From the NCBI GenBank assembly GCA_017549565.1, contig JAFYUI010000007.1, forward strand, positions 1-64,000: a DNA stretch of 64,000 bases, written 5' to 3'. The notes under the pieces were generated by a model, which ran no database searches, was not told the origin of the DNA, and worked only from the letters and a program-made list of their open reading frames with translations. The position numbers were made by a program, and so were the translations under genes. The stretch is from Clostridia bacterium. GTDB lineage: Bacteria; Bacillota; Clostridia; Oscillospirales; Acutalibacteraceae. Shown here one piece after another: positions 39,918 through 48,942 of this stretch (positions are counted from its first letter, which is position 1; each line of letters opens with the position of its first letter).

Positions 39918-40179
39918 TTTCTCCTTTTAAGTCGGTAATCCATAATAAAGCTTCTTCCAAAACCGATACATTTATTTCATAATAAATAAATTTGCCTTTA
40001 CGGTTGTCGCGTATAAGGTCGGCATCTTTCAGCACCGAAAGATGACGTGAAATTGAAGCATCTGTAACTGAAAATTTTGCAGCGATTTCACCCGCTGACA
40101 ATGCCCCCGGTTTTAGCGTATTAAGTATATCACGCCGTATAGGGTCGGCAAGGGCTTTTAAAGTTTTTTGCAAAGCCAT
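39904..40179 (-). CDS. sdpR: ArsR-family repressor, SdpR-like
   Basis: A 91-residue protein from ATG 40179 after GAGGTG (the upstream in-frame GTG overlaps that site). Winged HTH: MALQKTLKALADPIRRDILN, AGEIAAKFSVTDASISRHLSVLKDADLIRD, KGKFIYYEINVSVLEEALLW. No metal-binding cysteines, as in SdpR. It likely represses its own operon at the palindrome just upstream. First gene of sdpR-sdpI-ATPase-permease. Confidence 0.9.
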   Translation of the reverse strand: MALQKTLKALADPIRRDILNTLKPGALSAGEIAAKFSVTDASISRHLSVLKDADLIRDNRKGKFIYYEINVSVLEEALLWITDLKGENENA

Positions 40180-40195
40180 AAACACACCTCATTTA

Positions 40196-40248
40196 ACATT
40201 TAACTTAATTGTTAAATGTATTATAGCATATGCTTTATACGGTGTCAA
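40196..40248 (-). promoter_or_regulatory. Promoter and operator of the sdpR operon
   Basis: On the minus strand, TTGACA (40248-40243), 17 bp, TATAAT (40225-40220). Directly downstream is a perfect palindrome ACATTTAAC-TTAATT-GTTAAATGT (40196-40219), with another half-site ATTTAAC at 40191-40197. Binding there would block transcription just after the start, fitting autorepression by SdpR. Confidence 0.85.
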
Positions 40249-40257
40249 TATGAAATA

Positions 40258-40288
40258 AAAAAACTCGGTAGAATTTCTACCGAGTTTT
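40258..40288 (-). terminator. Terminator after secF
   Basis: ACTCGGTAGAA and TTCTACCGAGT form a perfect 11-bp stem with A-run and T-run flanks, usable on either strand. Confidence 0.9.
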
Positions 40289-40303
40289 TGATTTTTATTA
40301 AGC

Positions 40304-41233
40304 TTATTTCTTGCCCTTTGCCAAGCGATAGCGTTTCCAAATAACCCAAACAGGACCTGAAACAAAGATAGAAGAAATACTACCTGAAAGAAGACCGAAG
40401 AGCATTGGAATAGCGAAGGTGCGAAGTGTTGTAAGACCAAATATTTCAGAAACTGCAACGATAGTTGTAACAGCCAAAATGGTTGTAACTGTGGTAACAA
40501 TATTACGAATTAAAACCTTATTAACACTAATATTTACAAGCTCGCCAATTTCCATTTGTGGATTGAACTTTTCGTTTTCACGAATACGGTCATAAATAAC
40601 GATGGTATCGTTAAGTGAATAACCAAGCATTGTAAGAACAACTGCGATATAGTTAGAATCAATTTGAAGTCTGAAGAACACACAAGCAAAGAAGGTGATA
40701 AGTACATCAAATATAAGTGCTAAAAATGCAGTTAATGCAGCGGATACACCACCAATTTTTCTAAAGCGGAAGCCAACATAAATTACAACCAAAAGGGCGG
40801 TAATTAAAACAGCAACCATACTTTTTGCAAAGAATGAACCGGCGATTGTAGGACTTACCGAGTTAGAGTTATAAACTTCAATTTTGTTGTTTTTAAACTT
40901 TTCGGTCAAGGCCTTTGTTAATGCCTCTTGGTCCTTTGCGGAAAGTGCGTTTTTACCCGAAAGTGCAATTTCAAAGCTTTGGGTGTCACCTGCAAGTGAT
41001 GTGGATTTAGTTAAGGAATATTCCTTATTAAGCTGTTTGTCAACAACGGCTGAAATATCAGCATCGGAAATTTCGCCTGTGTAGGAGTAAGAAACCTTTG
41101 CACCGCCCGAGAAGTTGATATCAAGCTTAACGCCAAAAATAGCGGCGAAGATAGTACCAATAGCAAAAATTGCGATGTAAGTAATTAAGACGGGTTTTAA
41201 GGTTTTGTTAAAATCAATATTAAAATTACGCAT
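40304..41233 (-). CDS. secF: Protein translocase subunit SecF
   Basis: A 309-residue protein. N-terminal helix then LDINFSGGAKVSYSY (the FSGG element), six helices in total, and the family motif GYSLNDTIVIYDRIREN in the fourth helix region. With SecD it uses the proton-motive force to complete Sec-dependent export. It overlaps secD by 8 nt. Confidence 0.95.
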   Translation of the reverse strand: MRNFNIDFNKTLKPVLITYIAIFAIGTIFAAIFGVKLDINFSGGAKVSYSYTGEISDADISAVVDKQLNKEYSLTKSTSLAGDTQSFEIALSGKNALSAKDQEALTKALTEKFKNNKIEVYNSNSVSPTIAGSFFAKSMVAVLITALLVVIYVGFRFRKIGGVSAALTAFLALIFDVLITFFACVFFRLQIDSNYIAVVLTMLGYSLNDTIVIYDRIRENEKFNPQMEIGELVNISVNKVLIRNIVTTVTTILAVTTIVAVSEIFGLTTLRTFAIPMLFGLLSGSISSIFVSGPVWVIWKRYRLAKGKK

Positions 41234-42614
41234 TTTTCTTACCTCCGTACAAAGCGGGATTTCTCAAAAACTTTGCTTTTGAGATGCTCTTAATCATAAT
41301 TCTGGAGGCAACAACGCCCATTATAAGATTGAAGATAGTACCAACGAGTAGGGTGTAGCCGAATGAGTAAATAGAGCCGGTGATAGATGTGCCGAAGAGT
41401 GACATTAAGGGTGAGAAGATTTGTGCAAGCAAGCTGTCGGGAGTACCGAAAGCACCCATAAGCACGATTGACACGATTACGATGGTAACGTTACCGTCGA
41501 TAATAGCGCTGAGTGAGTTTTTATAACCCGAATCAATAGCGCCGTCAATGGTTTTGCCCTTTTCAAATTCGTCGCGGATGCGTTCAGCTGCAATAACATT
41601 ACAGTCAACACCCACACCGATTGAAAGAATAATACCTGCAATACCGGGGATGGTTAAGGTAAAGCTTTCAACACCTGCAAAATAACCTGAAATGCAGGCA
41701 ATAGAGCCGGCAAGCTGACCTAAAAGTGCAAATGCAGCAACAACACCGTTAATGCGGTAGCGTGCAATCATTAAAAGACAAACAAGCGCAAATGCGATAG
41801 AACCCGCAATAACCATTACATTAAGTGCATCGTTACCAAGGGTTGGTGAAATAACCTGAAGCTTGCTGTCGTCAACAGTTAAAGCAAAGGGAAGTGAGCC
41901 CGCGTTGATTTTGTCGGCAAGTGCTTCAGCTTCTTCAGCGGCAGCGCCGCCCATAGTGATAACTGCCTCACCGTTGGTGATTTGCTCATTAACAGTTGGG
42001 GCGGATATCATAGTGTCATCCATCCAAATAGAGATGGTTTTTTGGAGCTGTTCCTTTGTGCCCTGTGAAAACTTTTCTTTACCGCTTTCTTTTAGCTCAA
42101 GCTGAACAAGGTAAGTAAACTCACCGTTTTCAAGTTGCTGATAAGCGGGGGTTGCTTTTTTAACATCAGCACCTGTTAAAATAACCTTTGATGAATCCTG
42201 GTCTTTACAGAATTTTAAAAGTGCGGTTGCGCCAAGCTCTTGCACAGCGGCTGCGGCGTCAAAATCACTTTCTTCTGCTGCCCAAGGGAAACGAACAATA
42301 ATTTGCTTATTATCCTTGTCGGCATAGATTTCATAGTCGGTTATGTTTTGGTTTACAAGACGGGTTTCAAGAATTGTTTTTGCGGCATCAATATCATCAT
42401 CAGTGATTTTAATGCCTTCCTTATCGGGTGAGAAAACTGCCTCAACACCGCCACGGATGTCAATGCCCCAACGAATGTCGTTAGCACCCTTAAAATAAAC
42501 GATTTTTGTGTCGCCGTAATAGTTTTTAATCCCGAAGAAAGCGGTGTAGGTAAGCGCTAAAATCAAGACTATAACCATTATAAACGGCAAAATGCCTTTT
42601 CTTTTGGACTTCAT
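41226..42614 (-). CDS. secD: Protein translocase subunit SecD
   Basis: A 462-residue protein. First helix, then DIRWGIDIRGGVEAVFSPD, the P1 domain (DDIDAAKTILETRLVNQNITDYEI), and six-helix membrane part with IPGIAGIILSIGVGVDCNVIAAERIRDEFEKGKT (the conserved D-x-N-V). Shorter than the E. coli form but normal for clostridia. Start from ATG 42614 after GGAGGAT. Confidence 0.95.
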   Translation of the reverse strand: MKSKRKGILPFIMVIVLILALTYTAFFGIKNYYGDTKIVYFKGANDIRWGIDIRGGVEAVFSPDKEGIKITDDDIDAAKTILETRLVNQNITDYEIYADKDNKQIIVRFPWAAEESDFDAAAAVQELGATALLKFCKDQDSSKVILTGADVKKATPAYQQLENGEFTYLVQLELKESGKEKFSQGTKEQLQKTISIWMDDTMISAPTVNEQITNGEAVITMGGAAAEEAEALADKINAGSLPFALTVDDSKLQVISPTLGNDALNVMVIAGSIAFALVCLLMIARYRINGVVAAFALLGQLAGSIACISGYFAGVESFTLTIPGIAGIILSIGVGVDCNVIAAERIRDEFEKGKTIDGAIDSGYKNSLSAIIDGNVTIVIVSIVLMGAFGTPDSLLAQIFSPLMSLFGTSITGSIYSFGYTLLVGTIFNLIMGVVASRIMIKSISKAKFLRNPALYGGKKNA

Positions 42615-42669
42615 AGTAATCCTCCACTATAATGTGATTTATTTATTATACTAAAATAATTGCGCAAAG

Positions 42670-43941
42670 TCAATTCTTTAAAAGCTTTTCAAGTGCCGCA
42701 TATTTAACAGCGGTGCACAAAACAAGCGAAGCTTTTTCAATTTCAGCAACCGATGGATAAGAGGGCGCAATTCTTAAATTGCTGTTTTTGGGGTCTTTAC
42801 CATAGGGATAGGTAGCGCCTGCGGGGGTTAAAATCATACCTGCGTTGGCACAAAGCTGTTCAACACGCTTTGCGCAACCTTCCATTACATCAAGCGATAT
42901 AAAATAGCCGCCATTTGGTTTGGTCCAGGTTGCAATTTCTTTGCCTTCAAGTGTGTTAAGAGCATTTAAAACTGCTTCAAATTTTGGCCTTAAAATTTCG
43001 GCGTGTTTTTTCATATGGTCCTTAACGGCTTGTGCATTTTCAAAAACACGGGCGTGGCGAAGCTGATTTAACTTGTCAGGGCCAATGGTTTGAAATTTCA
43101 TTCTGCTCTTCAAAAGTTCAACATTATTGGGGCTTGCCGCTTCAACAGCAACACCGGCACCGGGGAAGGTCACCTTTGAAGAAGAGGTGAAAATAATTGG
43201 TAAATCAGGGTTGCCTGCTTTTACACATTCGGTATAAATGTTTAAAAGCTCGTCGGTTTCATCATATAAATCGTGAATGACATAGGCGTTATCCCAAAAA
43301 ATCTTAAAGTCGGGTGCGGCGGGCTTTAAGCGTGCCATACGCTTTACAACCTCGTCAGAATAGGTGTTGCCAACAGGGTTTGAATATTTTGGTACGCACC
43401 AAATACCCTTAACGCTGGGGTCTTTAACCCACTCTTCAACCTCGTCCATATTTGGTCCGTTTTTATCACTGGAAATTGTGATAAGCTCGAAACCGAAATA
43501 CTCGGTAATAGCAAAGTGTCTGTCATATCCCGGGGAGGGGCAGAGGAATTTGCGGTTTTTGCATTCATACCAAGGTTCAGCCCCCAAGCCGTGTGTCATT
43601 GCTTGGGCTACGGTGTCAAACATCATATTAAGCGACGAGTTGCCGCCAACAATAATTTGGTGGGGGTCAAGCTCTAAAATATCGGCAAAAATTCTTTTAA
43701 GCTCAACAAGGCCGTCAAGACCACCATAATTTCGGCAGTCAATACCATCAATGTTTTTAAAGCCGGTATCGTTGCCAACAAGGTCAAACATCTTTTGGCT
43801 TATATCCATATTGTCAAAACCGGGCTTGCCGCGTGACATATCAAGCGATAAATGCATTGCGCGCAGTTTTTCATATTCTGATTTAACAGCCGAAAACTCT
43901 GCTTCAAGCTCCGATTTGCTCATTTGTAAATAGCTTTGCAT
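42670..43941 (-). CDS. Class I/II aminotransferase (Aminotran_MocR-type, Asp aminotransferase-like)
   Basis: A 423-residue PLP enzyme. DMSRGKPGFDN at the N-terminus, IIVGGNSSLNMMFDTVAQAM, YSNPVGNTYSD, FWDNAYVIHDLY (Asp and Tyr for PLP) and TSSSKVTFPGAGVA (Schiff-base Lys) are visible; NLRIAPSYP supplies the substrate-carboxylate Arg. The family is aspartate or alanine aminotransferase-like without the HTH of true MocR regulators. Single gene, divergent from pyk. Confidence 0.85.
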   Translation of the reverse strand: MQSYLQMSKSELEAEFSAVKSEYEKLRAMHLSLDMSRGKPGFDNMDISQKMFDLVGNDTGFKNIDGIDCRNYGGLDGLVELKRIFADILELDPHQIIVGGNSSLNMMFDTVAQAMTHGLGAEPWYECKNRKFLCPSPGYDRHFAITEYFGFELITISSDKNGPNMDEVEEWVKDPSVKGIWCVPKYSNPVGNTYSDEVVKRMARLKPAAPDFKIFWDNAYVIHDLYDETDELLNIYTECVKAGNPDLPIIFTSSSKVTFPGAGVAVEAASPNNVELLKSRMKFQTIGPDKLNQLRHARVFENAQAVKDHMKKHAEILRPKFEAVLNALNTLEGKEIATWTKPNGGYFISLDVMEGCAKRVEQLCANAGMILTPAGATYPYGKDPKNSNLRIAPSYPSVAEIEKASLVLCTAVKYAALEKLLKN

Positions 43942-44062
43942 AATGAAAATCTCCTTTTGTTAATAACTAATTTATAATACTATATATTAAGCAATTTTGC
44001 AAGTCTTTTTAATTTATTTATAGAGTCCAAAATAAAATACATAAAAATGCACGTTTTTTCTA

Positions 44063-44090
44063 TTGTTATATTTTCAAAATGTGGTACAAT
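44063..44090 (+). promoter_or_regulatory. Promoter of pyk
   Basis: TTGTTA (44063-44068), 16 bp, TGGTACAAT with the -10 TACAAT at 44085-44090 (extended -10). Confidence 0.65.
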
Positions 44091-44107
44091 AAAAAATGGT
44101 GATAAAA

Positions 44108-45523
44108 ATGTTTAGAAAAACAAAAATTGTTTGCACACTCGGTCCCGCTTGCCGAACAGAAGAAACAGTTACCGAAATGGTAAAGGCAGGTATGAATGTT
44201 GCGCGACTAAATTTTTCGCACAACACCCACGAGGACCATCTTAAAAGCATAGAGCTTGTTAAAAAGGTGCGTGAAAAATTGGGCGCCCCTATTGCAATTT
44301 TGCTTGATACCAAGGGCCCTGAATACCGCATCAAAACCTTTAAAAACGAAAAAATCTTTTTAAATGATGGTGATAAATTTACCTTTACCGCCCTTGATAT
44401 TGAAGGGGATGAAAGCCGTGTTTCAGTAAATTATAAAAATTTACCCAACGAGCTTTCAAAAGGGGATAAAATTCTTTTAAATAACGGGCTTTTAACCTTC
44501 GAGGTTGACAGCACAACCGATACCGACGTTAACTGCACCGTGCTTATCGGCGGTGAGCTTTCAAACCGCAAGAGTATGAGCTTTCCCAATAAGCACCTTA
44601 AACAAGTTTATTTAAGCGAACAGGACAAGCTTGACCTTTTATTTGGTATTGAAAATGATATTGATTTTATTGCTTGCTCTTTTGTTTCTTGCCGTCAGGA
44701 TTTATTGGATGTTAAGGAATTTTTAAAGGAAAACAATGCCGAGAATATCGGTATAATAGCCAAAATTGAAAACCGTTCAGGTGTTGATAATATCGACGAA
44801 ATTTGCGAAGAATGTGACGGTATTATGATAGCCCGCGGTGATATGGGTGTTGAAATTCCGTTTGAAGAGCTACCCGCAATTCAGAAAAAGCTTATTACCA
44901 AATGCCGACTGCTCGGCAAGCGTGTTATAACCGCAACCGAAATGCTTGAATCTATGATTCAAAATCCACGCCCAACCCGTGCCGAAATTTCCGACGTTGC
45001 AAATGCTGTTTATGACGGCACAAGCGCCATTATGCTTTCGGGTGAAACTGCAGCGGGTAAATATCCTGTTTTAGCGGTTAAAACAATGGCGCAAATTGCT
45101 AAAAGCACCGAAGAAAACATTCATTATGAAAAGCGCTTTTTAACCCGCGAATTTAAGATTAAAAATACGGTGGATGCTATTTCTCACGCCACCTGCGGTA
45201 TGGCAATTGACATTGGCGCAAAGGCCATTGCGGTGTGTTCGTTATCGGGTTCTACTGCGCGTATGGTTTCGCGTTTTCGCCCTGCTGTGCCTATTGTTGG
45301 CATAACCACCGATGAAAAGGCATGGCGCAGACTTTCACTTTCGTGGGGCATAGTTCCTGTTATGAGCGAAAGCTATAATTCAACCGATGTGCTGTTTTAC
45401 AACGCTGCCAAGCTTACAAAGGATATTTTACGCCTTTCAAAGGGCGATAAAATCGTTATGACAGGCGGTGTAACCAACGGCCAAACAGGCAACACAAATC
45501 TTATTAAAGTTGATGTTATATAG
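44108..45523 (+). CDS. pyk: Pyruvate kinase
   Basis: A 471-residue protein from ATG 44108 behind GGTGAT; the earlier in-frame ATG overlaps that site. TKIVCTLGPACRTEE and MNVARLNFSHNTHEDH open the barrel, LLDTKGPEYR and the B domain follow, then IAKIENRSGVDN (catalytic Lys), MIARGDMGVEIP, ATEMLESMIQNPRPTRAEISDVANAVYDGT, and a C-terminal allosteric domain. There is no extra phosphotransfer domain. It makes ATP and pyruvate from phosphoenolpyruvate. Confidence 0.95.
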   Translation: MFRKTKIVCTLGPACRTEETVTEMVKAGMNVARLNFSHNTHEDHLKSIELVKKVREKLGAPIAILLDTKGPEYRIKTFKNEKIFLNDGDKFTFTALDIEGDESRVSVNYKNLPNELSKGDKILLNNGLLTFEVDSTTDTDVNCTVLIGGELSNRKSMSFPNKHLKQVYLSEQDKLDLLFGIENDIDFIACSFVSCRQDLLDVKEFLKENNAENIGIIAKIENRSGVDNIDEICEECDGIMIARGDMGVEIPFEELPAIQKKLITKCRLLGKRVITATEMLESMIQNPRPTRAEISDVANAVYDGTSAIMLSGETAAGKYPVLAVKTMAQIAKSTEENIHYEKRFLTREFKIKNTVDAISHATCGMAIDIGAKAIAVCSLSGSTARMVSRFRPAVPIVGITTDEKAWRRLSLSWGIVPVMSESYNSTDVLFYNAAKLTKDILRLSKGDKIVMTGGVTNGQTGNTNLIKVDVI

Positions 45524-45530
45524 AAACAAA

Positions 45531-45570
45531 AACGGCTTCGCCCAAAAAGGCAAAGCCGTTATTTTTTATT
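45531..45570 (+). terminator. Terminator between pyk and serS
   Basis: AACGGCTT (45531-45538) pairs with AAGCCGTT (45553-45560), with inner GCC/GGC, then ATTTTTTATTT. Convergent genes share it. Confidence 0.8.
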
Positions 45571-46861
45571 TGCTTACAATTTCAGTTTTAAAGCCCATAT
45601 AGGGTTGTAACGCTTTTGGAATTTTAATAGTGTATTTTTCACCATCAAATGAAAGGTTGTTTTCAAGGAAAGCAATTAACATTCTGGGTGGTGCCACAAC
45701 GGTGTTGTTAAGTGTGTGTGCAAGATATTTTTTACCGTCGGCAGTCTTAACACGAATACCAAGTCGTCTTGCTTGGGCATCACCAAGGTTAGAGCAAGAG
45801 CAAACCTCAAAATATTTTTGTTGTTTGGGTGACCATGCTTCAATATCGTAAGACTTAACCTTTAAGTCGGCAAGGTCGCCTGTGCAGCATTCAAGTGTGC
45901 GAACAGGGATGTCCATACTTCTGAAAAGCTCAACAGAATAGTTCCACATTTTGTTAAACCATTCCATACTTTCTTCGGGTTTGCAAATAACAATCATTTC
46001 CTGCTTTTCAAATTGGTGAATACGGTAAATACCGCGTTCCTCAATGCCGTGTGCGCCCTTTTCTTTTCTGAAACAGGGGGAATAGCTTGTTAAGGTTAAG
46101 GGAAGCTTTTCTTCTAAAGTAATAGTGTCAATAAACTTACCAATCATAGAATGTTCGCTTGTGCCGATAAGATAAAGGTCTTCGCCCTCAATCTTATACA
46201 TCATAGCATCCATTTCTTCAAAGCTCATAACACCGGTTACAACATTGCTTCTAATCATATAAGGGGGAATACAGTAGGTAAAGCCCTTATCAATCATAAA
46301 ATCACGCGCATAAGCCAAAACTGCTGAATGAAGTCTTGCAATGTCGCCCATAAGGTAATAAAAGCCCTCGCCTGCAACCTTGCCGGCAGCTTCCTTATCA
46401 ATGCCGTTAAAGGCGGCCATGATGTCGGTGTGGTAGGGAATTTCAAAGTTAGGCACAGTCTTTTCACCGTACTGCATAACCTCAACATTTTCGCTGTCGT
46501 CTTTACCTACGGGCACGCTGCTGTCAACGATGTTAGGAATCTTCATTTGAATTTCCAAAACCTTTTTGGCAAGCTCGTCCTCTTTAATTTCAAGCGCCTT
46601 TAATTCTTCGGCTTGTTCGGTAACAAGGCGCTTTGTGGCTTCGGCCTCTTCACGCTTGCCCTGTGCCATAAGCATACCGATTTGTTTGCTTATTTTGTTG
46701 CGGTTTGCACGAAGCTCATTAGCGCGGTTGTTGGCATCACATTTTTCGTTATAAAGTGCAATAATCTCATCAACCAAGGAAAGCTTAGAATCTCTAAACT
46801 TTTTCTTAATGTTCTCCTTTACTAAATTAGGATTATCACAAATAAATCTAATATCCAGCAT
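45566..46861 (-). CDS. serS: Seryl-tRNA synthetase, divergent type
   Basis: A 431-residue protein from ATG 46861 after GGAGGAG; the open frame reaches further up without a ribosome site. The N-terminal coiled coil (residues 25-100) is typical, followed by a class II core. Motif 2 reads CFRKEKGAHGIEERGIYRIHQF instead of the common FRxEAGSAGRDTRG, and motif 3 NNTVVAPPRMLIAFLENN instead of NGSGLAVGRTLVAILEN. YFEVCSCSNLGDAQARRLGIR supports serine activation. It may be the only SerRS or a second, possibly antibiotic-tolerant, form. Confidence 0.9.
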   Translation of the reverse strand: MLDIRFICDNPNLVKENIKKKFRDSKLSLVDEIIALYNEKCDANNRANELRANRNKISKQIGMLMAQGKREEAEATKRLVTEQAEELKALEIKEDELAKKVLEIQMKIPNIVDSSVPVGKDDSENVEVMQYGEKTVPNFEIPYHTDIMAAFNGIDKEAAGKVAGEGFYYLMGDIARLHSAVLAYARDFMIDKGFTYCIPPYMIRSNVVTGVMSFEEMDAMMYKIEGEDLYLIGTSEHSMIGKFIDTITLEEKLPLTLTSYSPCFRKEKGAHGIEERGIYRIHQFEKQEMIVICKPEESMEWFNKMWNYSVELFRSMDIPVRTLECCTGDLADLKVKSYDIEAWSPKQQKYFEVCSCSNLGDAQARRLGIRVKTADGKKYLAHTLNNTVVAPPRMLIAFLENNLSFDGEKYTIKIPKALQPYMGFKTEIVSK

Positions 46862-46941
46862 TTTTTCTCCTCCAAAGGATATAATATACCTTGAAATTAT
46901 ATCACAATGAAAAAAATATGTCAATTAAAGGTGAATAAAAA

Positions 46942-47184
46942 ATGGAAAAATCTAAAAAACCAAATCTTAATACCGAAATGTCGCTTGAAAATCAGCATCG
47001 CCCACCCGAAACCGCCGAAGAAATGGTAAATTGCTTTGGCACTTATGAAATTCAGCCAACGGCGGATAATGATTTTCAATACCCCGCAATAGCGCAGGGA
47101 TTTAACAAAAAAATTATAAAAACTGACCGTGAAAATGAAGAAAGAATGGATAATGAGGGACAAAACCTTAAAAAGCCATACTAA
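46942..47184 (+). CDS. Small hypothetical protein
   Basis: An 80-residue protein from ATG 46942, 8 nt after AAAGGTGA. Hydrophilic and probably disordered: [61 protein letters not shown]. The central [19 protein letters not shown] may be a conserved short motif. No transmembrane part. It is not obviously related to efp downstream, which has its own promoter. Confidence 0.55.
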   Translation: MEKSKKPNLNTEMSLENQHRPPETAEEMVNCFGTYEIQPTADNDFQYPAIAQGFNKKIIKTDRENEERMDNEGQNLKKPY

Positions 47185-47187
47185 TTC

Positions 47188-47216
47188 TTGACAAAAGCGG
47201 TGCTAACTATTATAAT
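47188..47216 (+). promoter_or_regulatory. Promoter of efp
   Basis: TTGACA (47188-47193), 17-bp spacer, TATAAT (47211-47216). Confidence 0.9.
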
Positions 47217-47255
47217 ATACAGGTAAAAATTTGTTTTTCTGGAGGAAAAATTATT

Positions 47256-47813
47256 ATGATTAGTGCCGGCGATTTTAGAAATGGCGTAACTTTTGAAGAA
47301 GATGGCAACGTATTACAGGTTGTTGAATTCCAACATGTAAAACCCGGTAAGGGCGCTGCTTTCGTAAGAACAAAAACCAAAAATGTAATTACCGGTTCGG
47401 TTATTGAAAAAAGCTATAACCCCACCGCTAAATTCCCAACCGCTTTCGTTGAAAGAAAGGATATGGAATATTCCTATGCTGACGGCGATATTTACTATTT
47501 TATGGACCAAGAAACCTATGAATTAGTTCCTATTAACGCAAGCGATTTGGGCGACAACTTTAAGTTTGTAAAAGAAAATATGGTTTGCAAAATTTTGTCA
47601 TACAAGGGCAAGGTTTTCGGTGTAGAACCTCCAACATTTGTTGAACTTCAAATCACCCAAACCGACCCCGGCTTTGCAGGCAATACTGCAACCAACGCAA
47701 CCAAACCCGCAACTGTTGAAACAGGTGCTGAAATCCGCGTACCGCTCTTCATTAACGAAGGCGATATGGTTCGTATTGACACCCGCACAGGCGAATATAT
47801 GGAACGCGCATAA
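47256..47813 (+). CDS. efp: Elongation factor P
   Basis: A 185-residue protein from ATG 47256 after GGAGGAA. KOW-like N-domain [40 protein letters not shown] with the tip Lys in PGKGA, middle OB domain, and the C-terminal signature [20 protein letters not shown]. It relieves ribosome stalling at polyproline. There is no epmA or earP in the window, and the Lys tip suggests either an unmodified or a 5-aminopentanol-type factor. Co-transcribed with the next gene (14-nt gap). Confidence 0.95.
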   Translation: MISAGDFRNGVTFEEDGNVLQVVEFQHVKPGKGAAFVRTKTKNVITGSVIEKSYNPTAKFPTAFVERKDMEYSYADGDIYYFMDQETYELVPINASDLGDNFKFVKENMVCKILSYKGKVFGVEPPTFVELQITQTDPGFAGNTATNATKPATVETGAEIRVPLFINEGDMVRIDTRTGEYMERA

Positions 47814-47827
47814 GGAGGATATTTACA

Positions 47828-48271
47828 ATGGATATTTGTGAAAAGATTGCTTATATTAAAGGTTTAGCCGAAGGTCTTGGCTTGGACGAAGCTACAAAAG
47901 AAGGCAAGGTTTTAACCGCTATTATCGATTTACTCGAAGATATCACAGAAGAAATTTGTGACATTGAAGACGGCTGTGACGAGCTTATGGAACAAATCGA
48001 CGCTGTTGATGAGGACCTTTCCGCTTTGGAAGACATTATCTATGAAGATGATGATTGCGACTGTGATTGCGACTGTGATTGTGACTGTGACTGTGATTGC
48101 GATGACGAGGTTTACGAAATCGAATGTCCCGCTTGCAATGACATTATCTATTTAGATGGCGAAATGTTAGAAGAAGAGGGTATGGTTTGCCCCAACTGCG
48201 GCACCGAACTTGAATTTGACTTTGACGGTTGCGACTGCTGTGACTGTGAAGAAGACGAAACCGAAGAATAA
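47828..48271 (+). CDS. CD1247-type acidic zinc-ribbon protein
   Basis: A 147-residue protein from ATG 47828. The N-terminal 70 residues are the CD1247 N-terminal domain (CEKIAYIKGLAEGLGLDEATKEGKVLTAIIDLLEDI). Then comes a run of alternating Asp-Cys (about eight DC units, residues 76-92), then a zinc ribbon CPACNDIIYL ... CPNCGTELEF, and a final CDCCDCEED. The DC run and ribbon imply metal binding. The family is widespread in clostridia, with unknown function, often next to efp. Confidence 0.8.
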   Translation: MDICEKIAYIKGLAEGLGLDEATKEGKVLTAIIDLLEDITEEICDIEDGCDELMEQIDAVDEDLSALEDIIYEDDDCDCDCDCDCDCDCDCDDEVYEIECPACNDIIYLDGEMLEEEGMVCPNCGTELEFDFDGCDCCDCEEDETEE

Positions 48272-48283
48272 TTCATTAAATTA

Positions 48284-48313
48284 AAAGCCGCGCCCTAAAG
48301 CGCGGCCTTTTTT
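48284..48313 (+). terminator. Terminator after the efp operon
   Basis: GCCGCGC, loop CCTAAA, GCGCGGC, then CTTTTTTTA. Confidence 0.9.
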
Positions 48314-48327
48314 ATGAGGTATATGTT

Positions 48328-48942
48328 ATGAAAAAAAGTAAAATAATTGCAGTTTCAGTTTTGGCGGTTATCTTTGCCGTGGTTGTTGCTTTAACCTTTA
48401 CCGGCACTATTGAAGGAATTGAGCCCGAAATACATAAGCTTTTAAACCCCAACGCTGAAATGAGCGAATTTATGCACAGCTTTACCGTTTTTGGTGACAC
48501 TATTTTGGATGTGTTCCTTATTGCTGTCTTGGTGTTTTTACCTTTTACAACCAAAAAGGTTGGTATTCCCGTTGCGGCAACCGCCATTATTTCTACCGTT
48601 TTAAATAAGGTTATTAAAAATATTGTGGCACGCCCTCGTCCTGACGAGGCACTTCGCCTTTTGGAAATTGACGGTTATAGCTTCCCAAGCGGTCACGCAA
48701 TGAACAATACCGCAATTTACATTGCAATTATGCTTTGTCTTTTGCCCCTTTGCAAAACCAAAACCCAAAAGGGCATTGTAATTGCAATTTTCACTATTAT
48801 TCCGCTTATCATTGGTGTTTCACGCGTTTACTTTAATGTACATTTCACAAGCGATGTTATTTGCGGTTGGTGTCTTGGTGCTATTGTGGCACTTTTAATG
48901 AGCGAAATCCCATTTAACAAAAAGGGTGCTTTAAATGAATAA
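48328..48942 (+). CDS. PAP2-family lipid phosphatase
   Basis: A 204-residue membrane protein. The phosphatase motifs are KNIVARPRPDEA (KxxxxxxRP), YSFPSGHAMNNTA (PSGH) and SRVYFNVHFTSDVICG (SRxxxxxHxxxD). Five to six helices. By family it dephosphorylates undecaprenyl diphosphate or phosphatidate. It overlaps ispD by 8 nt, suggesting a link with isoprenoid and undecaprenyl-phosphate supply. Confidence 0.85.
   Translation: MKKSKIIAVSVLAVIFAVVVALTFTGTIEGIEPEIHKLLNPNAEMSEFMHSFTVFGDTILDVFLIAVLVFLPFTTKKVGIPVAATAIISTVLNKVIKNIVARPRPDEALRLLEIDGYSFPSGHAMNNTAIYIAIMLCLLPLCKTKTQKGIVIAIFTIIPLIIGVSRVYFNVHFTSDVICGWCLGAIVALLMSEIPFNKKGALNE

Noticed and set aside
48000-48155. Frame rich in Thr-Val-Ile across the DC run
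   Set aside because: It is the shifted reading of the GACTGT/GATTGC tandem repeat, not a gene.
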